From Nocardioides zeae (GTDB lineage: Bacteria > Actinomycetota > Actinomycetes > Propionibacteriales > Nocardioidaceae), in NCBI RefSeq assembly GCF_030818655.1, contig NZ_JAUTAN010000001.1, positions 3,782,001 to 3,846,000 of the forward strand: DNA of 64,000 bases, read 5' to 3'. Shown piece by piece: positions 25,625 to 35,012 of this stretch. The notes below the pieces were generated by a model, which saw nothing but the letters and a program-made list of their open reading frames with translations, ran no database searches and had not been told where the DNA came from. How positions within the stretch are numbered: position 1 is the first letter of the stretch; each line of letters opens with the position of its first letter. The position numbers were made by a program, and so were the translations under genes.

Positions 25625-25646
25625 GCTCGGGGCCACGGGCCCGAGC
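25625..25646 (+). terminator. Terminator-like hairpin
   Basis: 7-bp arms GCTCGGG and CCCGAGC with an 8-nt loop, 19 bp after the first GAF-ANTAR stop. The rest of the 223-bp gap before the second copy shows nothing further that I can name. Confidence 0.55.
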
Positions 25647-25829
25647 GGGCGGCAGAACTGTGCAGCTGGGACGACCTCGGTCGAGGCGGACCGACCCCAA
25701 CCGCCCATTTCCCGACCGGCTGCGCGCCTCATTTGCTCGGGGGCCCCCTGACCTGGCAACTTATGTCCTGCGGTTGAGCAGGCAGCCGAGGGTGACATGT
25801 GCCCAGGCTGCGGATGAAGGTTGCTCGAC

Positions 25830-26537
25830 GTGCGCGTGTCGGACCTCGGTCGACGAATGGCGGAGCTCGCCCTCGAGCTGCACGACCTGCGAGGGGTGGA
25901 CGCCACCCGGGAGCAGCTGGTGGCCGCGTCCCGCGACCTGCTGCCCTCCTGCACCGAGGCCACTCTCGCCGTGCTCGGCTCCGACGGCTCGCTGAGCAAC
26001 GTCGCCGCCACCGACCCGCGCGTGCGCCGCGCCGACGAGCTGCAGCAGGTGCTCGACGAGGGCCCCGCGCTCGACGCCCTGCGCGGCGAGGCGCTGGTGC
26101 ACTCCTACGACCTGGCGGCGGAGAGCCGCTGGCCGGACTGGTCGAGCGAGATCGCCGGTGACCTCGGGGTCCGTTCCCTGCTGAGCCTGCGCCTCGCGAC
26201 GCAGCGCGACGAGGTGGGCGTGCTGACGCTCTACTCCGACGCCGTCGGCGGCTTCGGGCACGAGGAGCGGGAGAGCGCCCAGGTCCTCGCCACCCACGGC
26301 GCCGTGGCCCTCGCCGCCGCCCACGACGTCGAGCGGATGCTCGACGCCATGACCCGCCGCACCCGCATCGGCGCGGCGATGGGCATCGTCATGGAGCGCT
26401 TCGAGCTCGAGGAGACCGTGGCGTTCGAGGTGCTCCGCCGGCTGTCGCAGGAGCAGAACCGCAAGCTCGTCGACATCGCCGACGAGCTCGTCCGCGAGCG
26501 CGAGGTCGACGGGCTGGGCCCGCCGCGGCGGGACTGA
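25830..26537 (+). CDS. GAF-ANTAR antitermination regulator, copy 2
   Basis: A 235-aa paralogue of the preceding regulator: GAF domain with CTEATLAVLGSDGSLSNV and VLDEGPALDAL (the GEGPC cysteine is replaced by Ala), followed by an ANTAR domain almost identical to copy 1 ([32 protein letters not shown]). Because the ANTAR ends are so alike, both may recognise similar RNA hairpins while sensing different signals. GTG chosen with SD GAAGG 9 nt upstream; a GTG 6 nt later is possible. Its last 20 bp are part of a 33-bp direct repeat. Confidence 0.88.
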   Translation: MRVSDLGRRMAELALELHDLRGVDATREQLVAASRDLLPSCTEATLAVLGSDGSLSNVAATDPRVRRADELQQVLDEGPALDALRGEALVHSYDLAAESRWPDWSSEIAGDLGVRSLLSLRLATQRDEVGVLTLYSDAVGGFGHEERESAQVLATHGAVALAAAHDVERMLDAMTRRTRIGAAMGIVMERFELEETVAFEVLRRLSQEQNRKLVDIADELVREREVDGLGPPRRD

Positions 26538-26550
26538 GGCTCAGCGCGGC
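26518..26550. repeat. 33-bp direct repeat, left copy
   Basis: Starts GCCCGCCGCGGCGGGACTGA and is identical over 33 bp to 26800-26832. It includes the last codons and stop of the second GAF-ANTAR gene. With the right copy it brackets a ~250-bp repeat-rich segment. Confidence 0.9.
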
Positions 26551-26561
26551 CCTGATGCCCA

Positions 26562-26750
26562 GGGAGAAGAAAACGCGGACGGTGGTCGGGCCGTGATCCG
26601 TGCGGGTGGAGGAAAGTGCGCGCCGGCCTGATCCGGGTCGAGAAGAGTGCGGACTCCGGGCGTGCGACACGCCGTACGAGGGTGCCGCCCATCCGCGTTT
26701 TCTTTCCCCCAGCCGGGACGGCCCCGGCCCGGGTCCGCGTTTTCTTTCCC
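26562..26750. repeat. Cluster of GAAAACGCGGAC-type degenerate repeats
   Basis: One left element (26562-26580, GGGAGAAGAAAACGCGGAC) and two inverted elements (26692-26708 and 26733-26750, GTCCGCGTTTTCTTTCCC). Two further degenerate direct copies sit between them (GGAGGAAAGTGCGCG near 26608, GAGAAGAGTGCGGAC near 26640). The spacing of the three direct copies is about 40 bp. Open frames across this block are artefacts of the repeats. Possibly a REP-like or small non-autonomous element. Confidence 0.7.
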
Positions 26751-26799
26751 GGGGGGCGGCTCCGCGCGCGCACTCATCTCACCCGGGCCTGAGTCGCGT

Positions 26800-26832
26800 G
26801 CCCGCCGCGGCGGGACTGAGGCTCAGCGCGGC
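26800..26832. repeat. 33-bp direct repeat, right copy
   Basis: Exact copy of 26518-26550. It overlaps the last three codons and stop of the converging PAP2-diacylglycerol kinase gene, so both flanking genes have their 3' ends inside the repeat. Confidence 0.9.
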
Positions 26833-28394
26833 ACGCGCACGAGCAGCCGCCCGTGGATGCACTCCATGCGCAGCTCGCGGCCCGAGCCGATCGAGTCGCC
26901 GTCGAGCTGGCGCGGGGTGTCGGTGTGGGCGCGCACGACGATGGAGCGGCCCCGGAAGCGGTTGATGGTGTCGTCGGTGCGCTGGCGCTTGAAGAGCACG
27001 CGCGTGGCGAGCGGGATCCACGACCAGAAGCGGCGCGGGTGCAGCAGCACGACGTCGAGCATCCCGTCGTCGATGGTCGCGTCGGGCAGGAGCGGCATGC
27101 CGGCCTGGAGGTAGCCGACGTTGCCCACGACGACGGTGCGGGCGCGGTGGGTCGTCGTCTCGCCGCCGTCGACGGTGATGTCGACCTTGACGGCGGGGAA
27201 CATGAGCGACTTCATGCCCGAGAGCACGTAGGCCAGCCAGCCGACCTTCTTCTTGATGTCCTCGTTGACGCCCTCCATGATCGCGGCGTCGAAGCCCATG
27301 CCGGCCATCACCATGAAGTGGGTGTCCTCGATGCCGTCGCCGCCGACGTGGACGAGGTCGATCGCCCGGTCCTGGCCGTTGAGGCCGACGTCGATCGCGG
27401 AGCGCAGGTAGAGCGGGATGTCGAGGTTGCGGGCCAGCAGGTTGCCGGTGCCCGCGGGGATGATGCCGACGGGCACGCCGGTGCCGGCCAGCTCCGCGCA
27501 GACCTCCCGCACGGTGCCGTCGCCGCCGCAGACGAGCACGAGGTCGGCCCCGGCGGTGGCGGCGGCGTGCGCCATGCCCGTGCCGGGGTCCTCGATGGTC
27601 GTGAGGTACCAGTCCGGTTCCGACCAGCCCGCCTCCGTCGCGAGGCGGGTCACCACCGTGCGGAACACCTCGACGTCCTCGACCTTGATCGGGTTGAGCA
27701 CGACCGCGAGGCGGCGCTCGGAGGAGTAGACCTCCGGCAGCGGCTCCGCCCGCACCGCGATGCTGCGCGGCAGCGGCGAGTAGAGGGCGAGTCCGGCGAG
27801 CACCATCGCGGCGCCGAGCAGCGCCCCGCCGACGGTGTCCGTCGGGTAGTGGCGGCCGAGCAGCACCCGGTCGAGCGCGACCACGACGACGAGCAGCACG
27901 CCGACGGCGACGACCACGCGCCGTACGGTCTTGCGGCGCACCACCATCACCGACAGCACGAGGCAGACGCCCGCCAGCGCCGTCACGGACGACACGTGGC
28001 CGGAGGGGAACGACTTGCTGGTGAGGGTGCCGACCACGTCCTGCCAGTCCGGTCGCGGGCGCCCGACGACCAGCTTGATCGCGGTCGTCGCCAGGGCCGT
28101 CGCCAGCATGACGACGACGACGTAGATCGCGGCCCGGCGCTGCGTGCGCACCAGCGCGAGCGCCAGCACGACGGTCATGATCGTCACCCCGACGGTGCCG
28201 AAGACCAGCTCCACCCCGGCCAGCAGGTCGCGCAGCCAGTCGACGTCCGTCCGCCACGACTGCACCCCCTCGCCCCGGTCGTCGAGCCCGACCAGAGGAC
28301 CCCACCCGCTCGTGACGGCCGCGCCCAGCCCGGCGAGCAGCACGAGGCAGACGGCCGCCCAGCCGAGCAGCAACGTGCGGGAACGGTCGAGCAT
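26823..28394 (-). CDS. PAP2 phosphatase-diacylglycerol kinase fusion
   Basis: A 523-aa two-domain membrane enzyme. The N-terminal half is a PAP2 lipid phosphatase with about five helices and all three phosphatase motifs: [18 protein letters not shown] and LLGRHYPTD. The C-terminal half is a diacylglycerol/sphingosine-kinase-like catalytic domain with [31 protein letters not shown]. Together the halves could dephosphorylate and rephosphorylate lipid head groups, for example diacylglycerol/phosphatidate or prenyl phosphates; the real substrate is unknown. SD AAGGAG precedes ATG by 5 nt. Confidence 0.9.
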   Translation of the reverse strand: MLDRSRTLLLGWAAVCLVLLAGLGAAVTSGWGPLVGLDDRGEGVQSWRTDVDWLRDLLAGVELVFGTVGVTIMTVVLALALVRTQRRAAIYVVVVMLATALATTAIKLVVGRPRPDWQDVVGTLTSKSFPSGHVSSVTALAGVCLVLSVMVVRRKTVRRVVVAVGVLLVVVVALDRVLLGRHYPTDTVGGALLGAAMVLAGLALYSPLPRSIAVRAEPLPEVYSSERRLAVVLNPIKVEDVEVFRTVVTRLATEAGWSEPDWYLTTIEDPGTGMAHAAATAGADLVLVCGGDGTVREVCAELAGTGVPVGIIPAGTGNLLARNLDIPLYLRSAIDVGLNGQDRAIDLVHVGGDGIEDTHFMVMAGMGFDAAIMEGVNEDIKKKVGWLAYVLSGMKSLMFPAVKVDITVDGGETTTHRARTVVVGNVGYLQAGMPLLPDATIDDGMLDVVLLHPRRFWSWIPLATRVLFKRQRTDDTINRFRGRSIVVRAHTDTPRQLDGDSIGSGRELRMECIHGRLLVRVPR

Positions 28395-28545
28395 GCGGTC
28401 TCCTTCCGCGGCGGGTGCAGCGGCGTACGACGGGGGTGGGGCCGGGCGCGCAGGGCCCGGCAGGGCACCCGGGAGAGTATGCACGTCACACCGCGGGCCC
28501 CGGCCTTCCCCGGCGGCGCCCCGGGCTCCGTGAGATTCTCCCCCC

Positions 28546-29652
28546 ATGACGGGCAACGAGCGGTTCTGGGCGGTCATCCCCGCGGGCGGCGCCGGCACAC
28601 GGCTGTGGCCGGTGTCGCGGGCGGGTCGCCCCAAGTTCCTCCACGACCTCACCCGCTCGGGCCGCTCGCTCCTGCAGCAGACCTGGGACCGCGTGCAGCC
28701 CCTGGCCGGCGAGCGCGTGCTCGTCGTCACCGGCACGGCCCACCGGGACGCCGTCGTCTCCCAGCTGCCCGACCTGCCCGCCGACCAGCTCCTCGCCGAG
28801 CCCACGCCGCGCGACTCGATGGCCGCGATCGGCCTCGCCGCCGCGGTGCTCGAGGCCCGCGACCCCGAGGCCGTGCTCGGCTCGTTCGCCGCCGACCAGG
28901 TGATCCACGACGTCGACGGCTTCACGGCCTGCGTGTCCGAGGCCGTGGCGCTCGCCGCCGCCCGCGAGGTCGTCGTCACGATCGGCATCGAGCCCACCCA
29001 CCCCTCCACGGCGTTCGGCTACATCCGCTCGGGCGACCTCGTGGACCCCGCGGGCGGCGGCACCGCCCGGGTCGTCCAGGAGTTCGTCGAGAAGCCCGAC
29101 GCGGAGCGGGCCGCGGCGTACCTGGCGACGGGGCAGTACCGCTGGAACGGCGGCATGTTCGTCGTCCGCGCGCGGGTGCTGCTCGACCTGCTGGCGGCGA
29201 ACCACCCCGACCTGGCCGCGGGCCTCCGGGAGATCGCGGCCGATCCGACGCGCCTCGACGAGCGGTGGCCGGGCCTCGAGAAGATCGCCATCGACCACGC
29301 CGTCGCGGAGCCGGCGGCCGAGCAGGGCGTCGTCGCGACGGTCCCCGGCACGTTCGACTGGGACGACGTCGGCGACTTCGACGCCCTGGCCGGGCTGCTC
29401 GGGGCCGACACCGAGGACGGCGACCCGGGCAGCGGCCTCGCCGTGCTGGGCGACCCCGCGCGGGTGCGCACCATCGACGCCTCGGGCATCGTCGTGGCCG
29501 ACGGCCAGCGCGACATCGCGGTCGTGGGCCTCGACGACGTGGTGGTGGTCGACACCGGCGACGCGCTCCTCGTGACGACGCGCGCCCGCGCGCAGGACGT
29601 GAAGAAGATCGTCGAGGGCCTCAAGGCGGACCGCCGCACCGAGCTGCTCTGA
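28546..29652 (+). CDS. manC: Mannose-1-phosphate guanylyltransferase
   Basis: A 368-aa nucleotidyltransferase making GDP-mannose from GTP and mannose-1-phosphate, for mannosylated lipids and glycans. The signature is [21 protein letters not shown] (residues ~10-30, containing GGxGxRLxP and the catalytic Lys), followed by [34 protein letters not shown] and WDDVGDF. It lacks the isomerase domain of bifunctional enzymes. It diverges from the PAP2-DAGK gene, and serS follows 23 bp later. Confidence 0.9.
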   Translation: MTGNERFWAVIPAGGAGTRLWPVSRAGRPKFLHDLTRSGRSLLQQTWDRVQPLAGERVLVVTGTAHRDAVVSQLPDLPADQLLAEPTPRDSMAAIGLAAAVLEARDPEAVLGSFAADQVIHDVDGFTACVSEAVALAAAREVVVTIGIEPTHPSTAFGYIRSGDLVDPAGGGTARVVQEFVEKPDAERAAAYLATGQYRWNGGMFVVRARVLLDLLAANHPDLAAGLREIAADPTRLDERWPGLEKIAIDHAVAEPAAEQGVVATVPGTFDWDDVGDFDALAGLLGADTEDGDPGSGLAVLGDPARVRTIDASGIVVADGQRDIAVVGLDDVVVVDTGDALLVTTRARAQDVKKIVEGLKADRRTELL

Positions 29653-29675
29653 GGTCGGGCGATAGCCTCGCCCCC

Positions 29676-30953
29676 ATGATCGACCCCCGCCTGCTCCGTG
29701 ACGACCCCGACCGCATCCGTGCCGCCCAGGCCAAGCGGGGGCTCTCCGACGAGGTCGTCGACGTCGCGCTGACGGCCGACCGCACCCGTCGCGACGCGAT
29801 CGCGGTGTTCGAGGCCAAGCGGGCGGAGCAGAAGCAGGTCGGCAAGCTGATCCCGAAGGCCGCGCCCGAGGAGAAGCAGGAGCTGCTCGCCCGCACCAAG
29901 ACGCTCGCCGCCGAGGTGAAGGCGGCCGAGGAGCAGCAGAAGGCCGCCGAGGCCGCCTGGCAGGACGCGCTGCTCTCCATCCCGAACCCCGCCGCCGACG
30001 CGACGCCGGCGGGCGGCGAGGACGACTTCGTCGTGCTCGAGGAGGTCGGCACGCCGCGGGACTTCGCCGCTGAGGGCTTCAAGCCGCGGGACCACGTCGA
30101 GCTCGGCCGGCTGCTGGGCGCGATCGACATCGAGCGGGGCGCCAAGGTCTCGGGCAGCCGGTTCTACTTCCTCACCGGCGTCGGGGCGCAGCTGGAGCGA
30201 GCCCTCGTCAACATGGCGATGGACCAGGCGCACGAGTCGGGCTTCACCGAGGTCATCCCGCCCGCGCTCGTGAAGCCGGAGGCCATGGCGGGCACGGGCT
30301 TCCTCGGCCAGGCGGCCGACGACGTCTACCGCATCGAGGGCCAGGACATGTACCTCGTCGGCACCTCCGAGGTGCCGATGGCGGCCTACCACGCCGACGA
30401 GATCCTCGACGCCGGCTCGCTGCCGCTCCGGTACGCCGCGTTCAGCCCCTGCTACCGCAAGGAGGCCGGCTCGCACGGCCGCGACACCCGGGGCATCATC
30501 CGGGTGCACTGGTTCGACAAGGTCGAGATGTTCGTCTACACGACGCTCGAGGACGCCGAGGCCGAGCACCAGCGCCTGCTGGGCTGGGAGAAGGCGTTTC
30601 TCGACAAGCTCGAGCTGGCCTACCGGGTCATCGACGTCGCCGCGGGCGACCTCGGCCTCAGCGCCCAGCGCAAGTTCGACTGCGAGGCGTGGATCCCGAC
30701 GCAGGGCAAGTACCGCGAGCTGACGTCGACGTCGAACTGCACCGACTTCCAGACGCGGCGCCTCGACACGCGCGGACGGTTCGCGGACGGCACGAAGCCG
30801 ATCGCCACGCTCAACGGCACGCTGTGCGCGATGACGCGCACCATCGTGGCGATCCTCGAGACCCACCAGCTGCCCGACGGCAGCGTCCGGGTGCCCGCTG
30901 CGCTCCGCCCCTACCTCGGCGGGCGCGAGGTCCTCGAGGTGGTCGGTGCCTGA
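29676..30953 (+). CDS. serS: Seryl-tRNA synthetase
   Basis: Class II aminoacyl-tRNA synthetase of 425 aa charging serine to tRNA-Ser. The N-terminal antiparallel coiled coil (residues ~30-100, rich in KRAEQKQ and [10 protein letters not shown]) holds the tRNA long arm. Motif 2 ([30 protein letters not shown]) and motif 3 ([16 protein letters not shown]) are intact, as is TSEVP of the serine pocket. TAGCCT 29663-29668 lies 7 nt before ATG, a model leaderless start. Two tRNA-Ser genes are elsewhere in the window. Confidence 0.97.
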   Translation: MIDPRLLRDDPDRIRAAQAKRGLSDEVVDVALTADRTRRDAIAVFEAKRAEQKQVGKLIPKAAPEEKQELLARTKTLAAEVKAAEEQQKAAEAAWQDALLSIPNPAADATPAGGEDDFVVLEEVGTPRDFAAEGFKPRDHVELGRLLGAIDIERGAKVSGSRFYFLTGVGAQLERALVNMAMDQAHESGFTEVIPPALVKPEAMAGTGFLGQAADDVYRIEGQDMYLVGTSEVPMAAYHADEILDAGSLPLRYAAFSPCYRKEAGSHGRDTRGIIRVHWFDKVEMFVYTTLEDAEAEHQRLLGWEKAFLDKLELAYRVIDVAAGDLGLSAQRKFDCEAWIPTQGKYRELTSTSNCTDFQTRRLDTRGRFADGTKPIATLNGTLCAMTRTIVAILETHQLPDGSVRVPAALRPYLGGREVLEVVGA

Positions 30954-31791
30954 GCCCGGGTGGCGCCCCCGCCTCGTCGCGCTCGACATCGACGGCACGC
31001 TGCTGCGCTGGGTCGACGGCTCCGGCACGCCCCACGAGGAGGTGAGCCCCGCGGTCGTCGCGGCCATCGGCCGGGCGATGGACGCCGGCGCCCACGTCGT
31101 GCTGTCCAGCGGCCGCTCGGTGCACGCGATGACGCCCGTGGCCGACCTCCTGGGCCTGCGGGGCCAGGAGACGCCGAGCGGCGACGACCGGTTGTGGATC
31201 GTGGCGTCGAACGGCGCCGTGCTCAGCCGGTACGCCCCCCTCGAGGTGGTGCACGAGGAGACCTTCGACGCGCGCGACGCCGTGCGGGCCGTGCTCGAGC
31301 AGCAGCCGACCGCGCTGATCGCGGTCGAGGACCGCGGCGGGCAGGGCTACCACGTGAGCCGCCCGTTCCCGGAGGGCGAGCTGGACGGCGAGCTCGTCGT
31401 CACCGACCTCGACGACATGGTCGCGAAGCCCGTCAGCCGCGTCATCGTGCGGGACCCGCAGGCGACCGCGGAGGAGTTCGTGGAGATGGCGGGTCGGCTG
31501 GGCCTGCAGGGCACCGACTACGTCGTCGGCTGGACGGCGTGGCTCGACCTCACGCCGGTGGGGGTCTCCAAGGCCTCCGGCCTCGACCACGTGTGCGCCG
31601 ACCTCGGTCTCGAGGCCGCCGACGTGCTCGCGATCGGCGACGGCCGCAACGACGTCGAGATGCTGGCGTGGGCCGGCCGGGGCGTCGCGATGGGCCAGGC
31701 GGTCCAGGTGGTGCGCGACGCGGCCGACGCGGTGACCGGCACCGTCGACGACGACGGTGCGGCGGTCGAGATCGACCGCTGGTTCGGCTGA
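30946..31791 (+). CDS. HAD-IIB (Cof-type) phosphatase, first of pair
   Basis: A 281-aa HAD hydrolase: motif I LDIDGTLL (residues ~13-20, both Asp present), motif II SSGR, Lys of motif III near KASGLDH, motif [12 protein letters not shown], and a large C2 cap in the middle. Enzymes of this class dephosphorylate sugar phosphates or cofactors such as FMN and PLP. Its GTG start overlaps the last 8 bp of serS, implying co-transcription. Substrate unknown. Confidence 0.88.
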   Translation: MPEPGWRPRLVALDIDGTLLRWVDGSGTPHEEVSPAVVAAIGRAMDAGAHVVLSSGRSVHAMTPVADLLGLRGQETPSGDDRLWIVASNGAVLSRYAPLEVVHEETFDARDAVRAVLEQQPTALIAVEDRGGQGYHVSRPFPEGELDGELVVTDLDDMVAKPVSRVIVRDPQATAEEFVEMAGRLGLQGTDYVVGWTAWLDLTPVGVSKASGLDHVCADLGLEAADVLAIGDGRNDVEMLAWAGRGVAMGQAVQVVRDAADAVTGTVDDDGAAVEIDRWFG

Positions 31792-31801
31792 GGTCGCGTC
31801 C

Positions 31802-32671
31802 GTGACCCGCCGCCCCCGCCTCGTCGCGACCGACCTCGACGGCACGCTGCTCGGCGCCGACGGCCGGGTCAGCGACCGCACGCGTGCGGTGCTCGTGGCC
31901 CTCGAGGAGGAGCACGACGTGCCCGTCGTGTTCGTCACCGGCCGTCCCGTCCGCTGGATGGAGGACCTCTGGGTGGACGTCGGTGGCCACGGCCTCGCCA
32001 TCTGCTCCAACGGCGGCATCGTCTTCGACGTGGCGGCCCGGGAGGTGCGCGACGCCTTCGCCATCGCCCCGGCGACCCTCCTCGACGTCGCCGACCGGGT
32101 CCGCGCCGCGGTCCCGGGCACGATGTTCGCCCTCGAGACGCTGACGGGCTTCGCGCACGAGCCGGAGTGGCGGCCGCGCCCCGGCGGTGGCCGGCCGCAC
32201 CGGGGCCCCGAGCCCGTCGTGGCCCCGCTCGCGGAGCTCGTCGCGGACGACGCACCCGCCTGCGTCAAGCTCCTCGCCCGGCACGACGAGGCCGACCCGG
32301 AGGACTACTGGCGCGCCCTCGACGCCACCGTCGGTGACCTCGCCACCGTGACCTGGTCGTCGACCACCGCGCTCGTGGAGATCAGCGCCCGCGGCGTCAC
32401 CAAGGCCACCACGCTCGCCACCCTCTGCGCCGAGCTCGGCGTGGAGGCGGCGGACGTCGTCGCCTTCGGCGACATGCCCAACGACGTGCCGATGCTGACC
32501 TGGGTCGGACGCTCCTGGGCCATGGCGGACGCGCACCCCGACGCCGTCGCCGCGGCCGACGCCGTGGCCGGCCGCCACGACGAGGACGGGGTCGCAGCCA
32601 CCTTGGCCGCGCTGTTCGGTCTGGCAGGATGGGCCGGCGCCGACGACCAGAGCCCAGGAGGACCCCGATGA
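31802..32671 (+). CDS. HAD-IIB (Cof-type) phosphatase, second of pair
   Basis: A 289-aa paralogous HAD hydrolase: TDLDGTLLG (motif I), TGRP (motif II), KLLARHDE and ARGVTKATTL (motif III Lys) and FGDMPNDVPML (motif IV), with a C2 cap. It starts GTG 10 bp after the previous gene, and its stop overlaps the ATG of the next gene (ATGA). The two HAD proteins are similar in layout but differ clearly in sequence, so they probably act on different substrates. Confidence 0.88.
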   Translation: MTRRPRLVATDLDGTLLGADGRVSDRTRAVLVALEEEHDVPVVFVTGRPVRWMEDLWVDVGGHGLAICSNGGIVFDVAAREVRDAFAIAPATLLDVADRVRAAVPGTMFALETLTGFAHEPEWRPRPGGGRPHRGPEPVVAPLAELVADDAPACVKLLARHDEADPEDYWRALDATVGDLATVTWSSTTALVEISARGVTKATTLATLCAELGVEAADVVAFGDMPNDVPMLTWVGRSWAMADAHPDAVAAADAVAGRHDEDGVAATLAALFGLAGWAGADDQSPGGPR

Positions 32672-33345
32672 ACGATCGACCCGCCCGACGCCACCGCGTC
32701 GCCGGGGCCGTCGTCGCCGTCACGGGCGGCCTGCTGCTCGCGCCCGCGGCCGTCGGCGCGACCGCGGTCCCGACGTACGCCGCGGCGCCCGCCAGCGCCT
32801 GCGACGGCACCCTGGAGGACCAGGTCGCCGCGGCCGACTCCGTCGTGGTCGGCATCGTCACCGACGTCGCCGCCGCGACCACCGAGGGCGGCCCCACCAC
32901 GCCCGGGACGTCCGGCGTGGCCGACTCCGTGCCGCTCGACGTGCGGCTCGACGTCGAGCGCGTGCTCGCCGGCGACCTCGCGCCGCGCGAGGTGCAGGTG
33001 GCGGTCGGCGCCGACGCCACGGGCAAGGGGATGCCCCCGGAGGCCGGGGTCCGTTACGTGGTGCTGCTCGGCGCGGCCACCGACGCCGAGACCGGCGTGC
33101 TGGCCGCCGAGACCTGCAGCTTCCTGTCGACCGGTCAGCTCACCGCCGTGGAGGAGGTCATCGCCCAGGGGGAGCAGCCCGACGTGGCGGCCCCCGCGGA
33201 GGTGACCTGGTCCGACGTGTCCGACGGCGACACCGGCCCCAGTGCGGCCGGGCTCGCCCTCCCCGGGCTGCTGCTGGCCGCCATCGGGGTCTTCGGGCTC
33301 GCGGGCACGGCCCTGCTGGCCCGCATCACCGGCCGCCGCCGCTGA
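32668..33345 (+). CDS. Exported protein with C-terminal membrane anchor
   Basis: A 225-aa protein with a cleavable signal peptide (RRHRVAGAVVAVTGGLLLAPAAVG), an exported beta-rich domain (SACDGTLEDQVAAADSVVVG to GVLAAETC, with two cysteines that could pair), and a C-terminal helix followed by a basic tail (LLARITGRRR). The layout resembles cell-wall-anchored proteins, but there is no LPXTG sorting motif, so it stays a type I membrane protein. Function unknown. ATGA overlap with the upstream HAD gene. Confidence 0.75.
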   Translation: MNDRPARRHRVAGAVVAVTGGLLLAPAAVGATAVPTYAAAPASACDGTLEDQVAAADSVVVGIVTDVAAATTEGGPTTPGTSGVADSVPLDVRLDVERVLAGDLAPREVQVAVGADATGKGMPPEAGVRYVVLLGAATDAETGVLAAETCSFLSTGQLTAVEEVIAQGEQPDVAAPAEVTWSDVSDGDTGPSAAGLALPGLLLAAIGVFGLAGTALLARITGRRR

Positions 33346-33379
33346 CGCGGGCGGCCGTGCGGCTGGTCGGCCGGGCGGC

Positions 33380-33988
33380 TCAGAGATACATGCCGCCCGA
33401 CCGCGGCGCCTCGCCCTCGTCGCCCCGGACCGGGCCGGGGACACCCGGCGCGCCCTGACCGCCGGGCAGGGCCCGCCGCATCTGCTCGAGCTGGGCCCGG
33501 GCCGCCATCTGCTGGGCGTAGATCGCCGTCTGGATCCCGTGGAACAGGCCCTCGAGCCAGCCCACGAGCTGCGCCTGGGCGATGCGGAGCTCGGCGTCGC
33601 TCGGGGTGCCCTCCGCGAACGGCAGCGAGAGCCGCTGCAGCTCCTCGACCAGCTCCGGCGCCAGGCCCGCCTCGAGCTCCTTGATGGACGACTGGTGGAT
33701 CTCCTTGAGGCGGTTGCGGCTGGCCTCGTCGAGCGGCGCGGCCTTCACCTCCTCCAGCAGCTGGCGGATCATGCTGCCGATGCGCATGACCTTGGCGGGC
33801 TGCTCGACCAGGTCGCGCGGGTGGGTCTCGCCGTCGGACCCGTCGGACCCGTCGGCGTCGTCCGCGGTCGCCACGCGGCCCGCGAGCGCGCTGGCCGGCA
33901 CGGTGCCGACGGGCTGGCCGTCGGGACCGATGATGACGACCTGGTCGGCCTGGTCCTGCTGCTGCCCGTCCTGCGCCTCGTCGCTCAT
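33380..33988 (-). CDS. bpa: Bacterial proteasome activator Bpa
   Basis: A 202-aa cytosolic ATP-independent proteasome activator (DUF2587). After an acidic, Gln-rich head comes the four-helix core (VMRIGSMIRQLLEEVK, RLKEIHQSSIKELEAGL, LRIAQAQLVGWLEGLFHGIQ). The C-terminus ends GGMYL, matching the penultimate-Tyr tail that docks into the 20S proteasome. Family members form a 12-subunit ring that opens the core particle for unfolded proteins. Implies a 20S proteasome elsewhere in the genome. TAGGCT 7 nt before ATG. Confidence 0.92.
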   Translation of the reverse strand: MSDEAQDGQQQDQADQVVIIGPDGQPVGTVPASALAGRVATADDADGSDGSDGETHPRDLVEQPAKVMRIGSMIRQLLEEVKAAPLDEASRNRLKEIHQSSIKELEAGLAPELVEELQRLSLPFAEGTPSDAELRIAQAQLVGWLEGLFHGIQTAIYAQQMAARAQLEQMRRALPGGQGAPGVPGPVRGDEGEAPRSGGMYL

Positions 33989-33998
33989 GACCCCGAGC

Positions 33999-34979
33999 CT
34001 ACTGAGGGGTCAGGAGCACCTTGCCGGAGTGGGACGACGCCTCGAGCAGGCCGTGCGCCTCCGCGGCGCGGTCGAGCGGCAGCGTCGCGTGCACGATCGG
34101 GCGCACCGCCCCGGAGCCCACGAGGGGCCACACGTGCTCGGCGACCGCGGCGCAGATGGCCGTCTTCTCGTCGACGGGCCGGGCCCGCAGCGAGGTGGCG
34201 TGCACCGACGCGCGCTTGGCGAGCAGGCGACCGAGGTCGAGCTCGCCCTTGGCGCCGCCCTGCATGCCGATGACGACGAGCCGTCCCTCCGTGGCGAGGG
34301 CGTCGACGTTGCGGCCCAGGTACTTCGCGCCCATGTTGTCGAGCACGACGTCCGCCCCGCCGGCCTCCTTCAGCACCGCGACGAAGTCCTCCTCGCGGTA
34401 GTCGATCGCGCGCTCGGCGCCGAGCTCCTCGCAGAACGCCCGCTTCTCGGCCGAGCCGGCCGTCGTGAACACCCGGGCCCCGAGGGCGCTGGCGAGCTGG
34501 ATGGCGAACGTGCCGATGCCGCCGGCCCCGCCGTGCACGAGGAAGGTGTCGCCCGCGGCGAGCCCGCCGACGGTCACCACGTTCGACCAGACGGTGCAGG
34601 CCACCTCGGGCAACGCGGCCGCGGTGACGAGGTCGACGCCCGGCGGCAGCGGCATGAGCTGGCCGGCGGGGACGACGACGTGGGTGGCGTAGCCTCCGCC
34701 CGCCAGCAGCGCGCACACCTCGTCGCCGACCGACCAGCGGCCGTCCGCCGCGACGCCGTCGCCCAGCGCGACGACGGTGCCGCTGCACTCGAGCCCGAGC
34801 ACGTCGCTCGCGCCGGGCGGCGGCGGATAGAACCCCTGCCGCTGCAGCAGGTCGGCGCGGTTGACGGCGGTGGCGGCGACCTCCAGGAGCACCTCGCCCG
34901 GACCCGGCTCGGGGTCGGGGCGCTCGGTCAGGACGAGGGCCTCGGGCCCTCCCGGCTCGGGGGCGATGACAGCACGCAT
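33999..34979 (-). CDS. NADPH:quinone oxidoreductase (MDR family)
   Basis: A 326-aa medium-chain dehydrogenase/reductase of the PIG3/QOR branch: NRADLLQRQGFYPPPPG near residue 45, GLECSGTVVALG, GGYATHVVVPAG, NADPH-binding GGAGGIGTFAIQLA about residues 145-158, and a C-terminal SSHSGKVLL. It lacks the zinc ligands of alcohol dehydrogenases. Catalyses NADPH-dependent reduction of quinones or enones. Minus strand TACGCT lies 7 nt before ATG. It shares a 33-bp divergent promoter gap with the nitrilase gene. Confidence 0.9.
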   Translation of the reverse strand: MRAVIAPEPGGPEALVLTERPDPEPGPGEVLLEVAATAVNRADLLQRQGFYPPPPGASDVLGLECSGTVVALGDGVAADGRWSVGDEVCALLAGGGYATHVVVPAGQLMPLPPGVDLVTAAALPEVACTVWSNVVTVGGLAAGDTFLVHGGAGGIGTFAIQLASALGARVFTTAGSAEKRAFCEELGAERAIDYREEDFVAVLKEAGGADVVLDNMGAKYLGRNVDALATEGRLVVIGMQGGAKGELDLGRLLAKRASVHATSLRARPVDEKTAICAAVAEHVWPLVGSGAVRPIVHATLPLDRAAEAHGLLEASSHSGKVLLTPQ

Positions 34980-35012
34980 GGGGACGAGCGTAGGCCGCCT
35001 ACCCTGGGTCTC

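Noticed and set aside
25607..25829. ANTAR target dual hairpin between the two GAF-ANTAR genes
   Set aside because: Only one clear hairpin with an 8-nt loop was found; the two adjacent hexaloop hairpins expected for ANTAR binding are absent.
26231..26773. Minus-strand coding gene across the repeat block
   Set aside because: The frame owes its openness to repeats (recurring GKKTR), has no family, and overlaps the real GAF-ANTAR gene.
32668..33345. Sortase-anchored (LPXTG) surface protein
   Set aside because: The C-terminal helix and basic tail fit, but no LPXTG-like motif precedes the helix.
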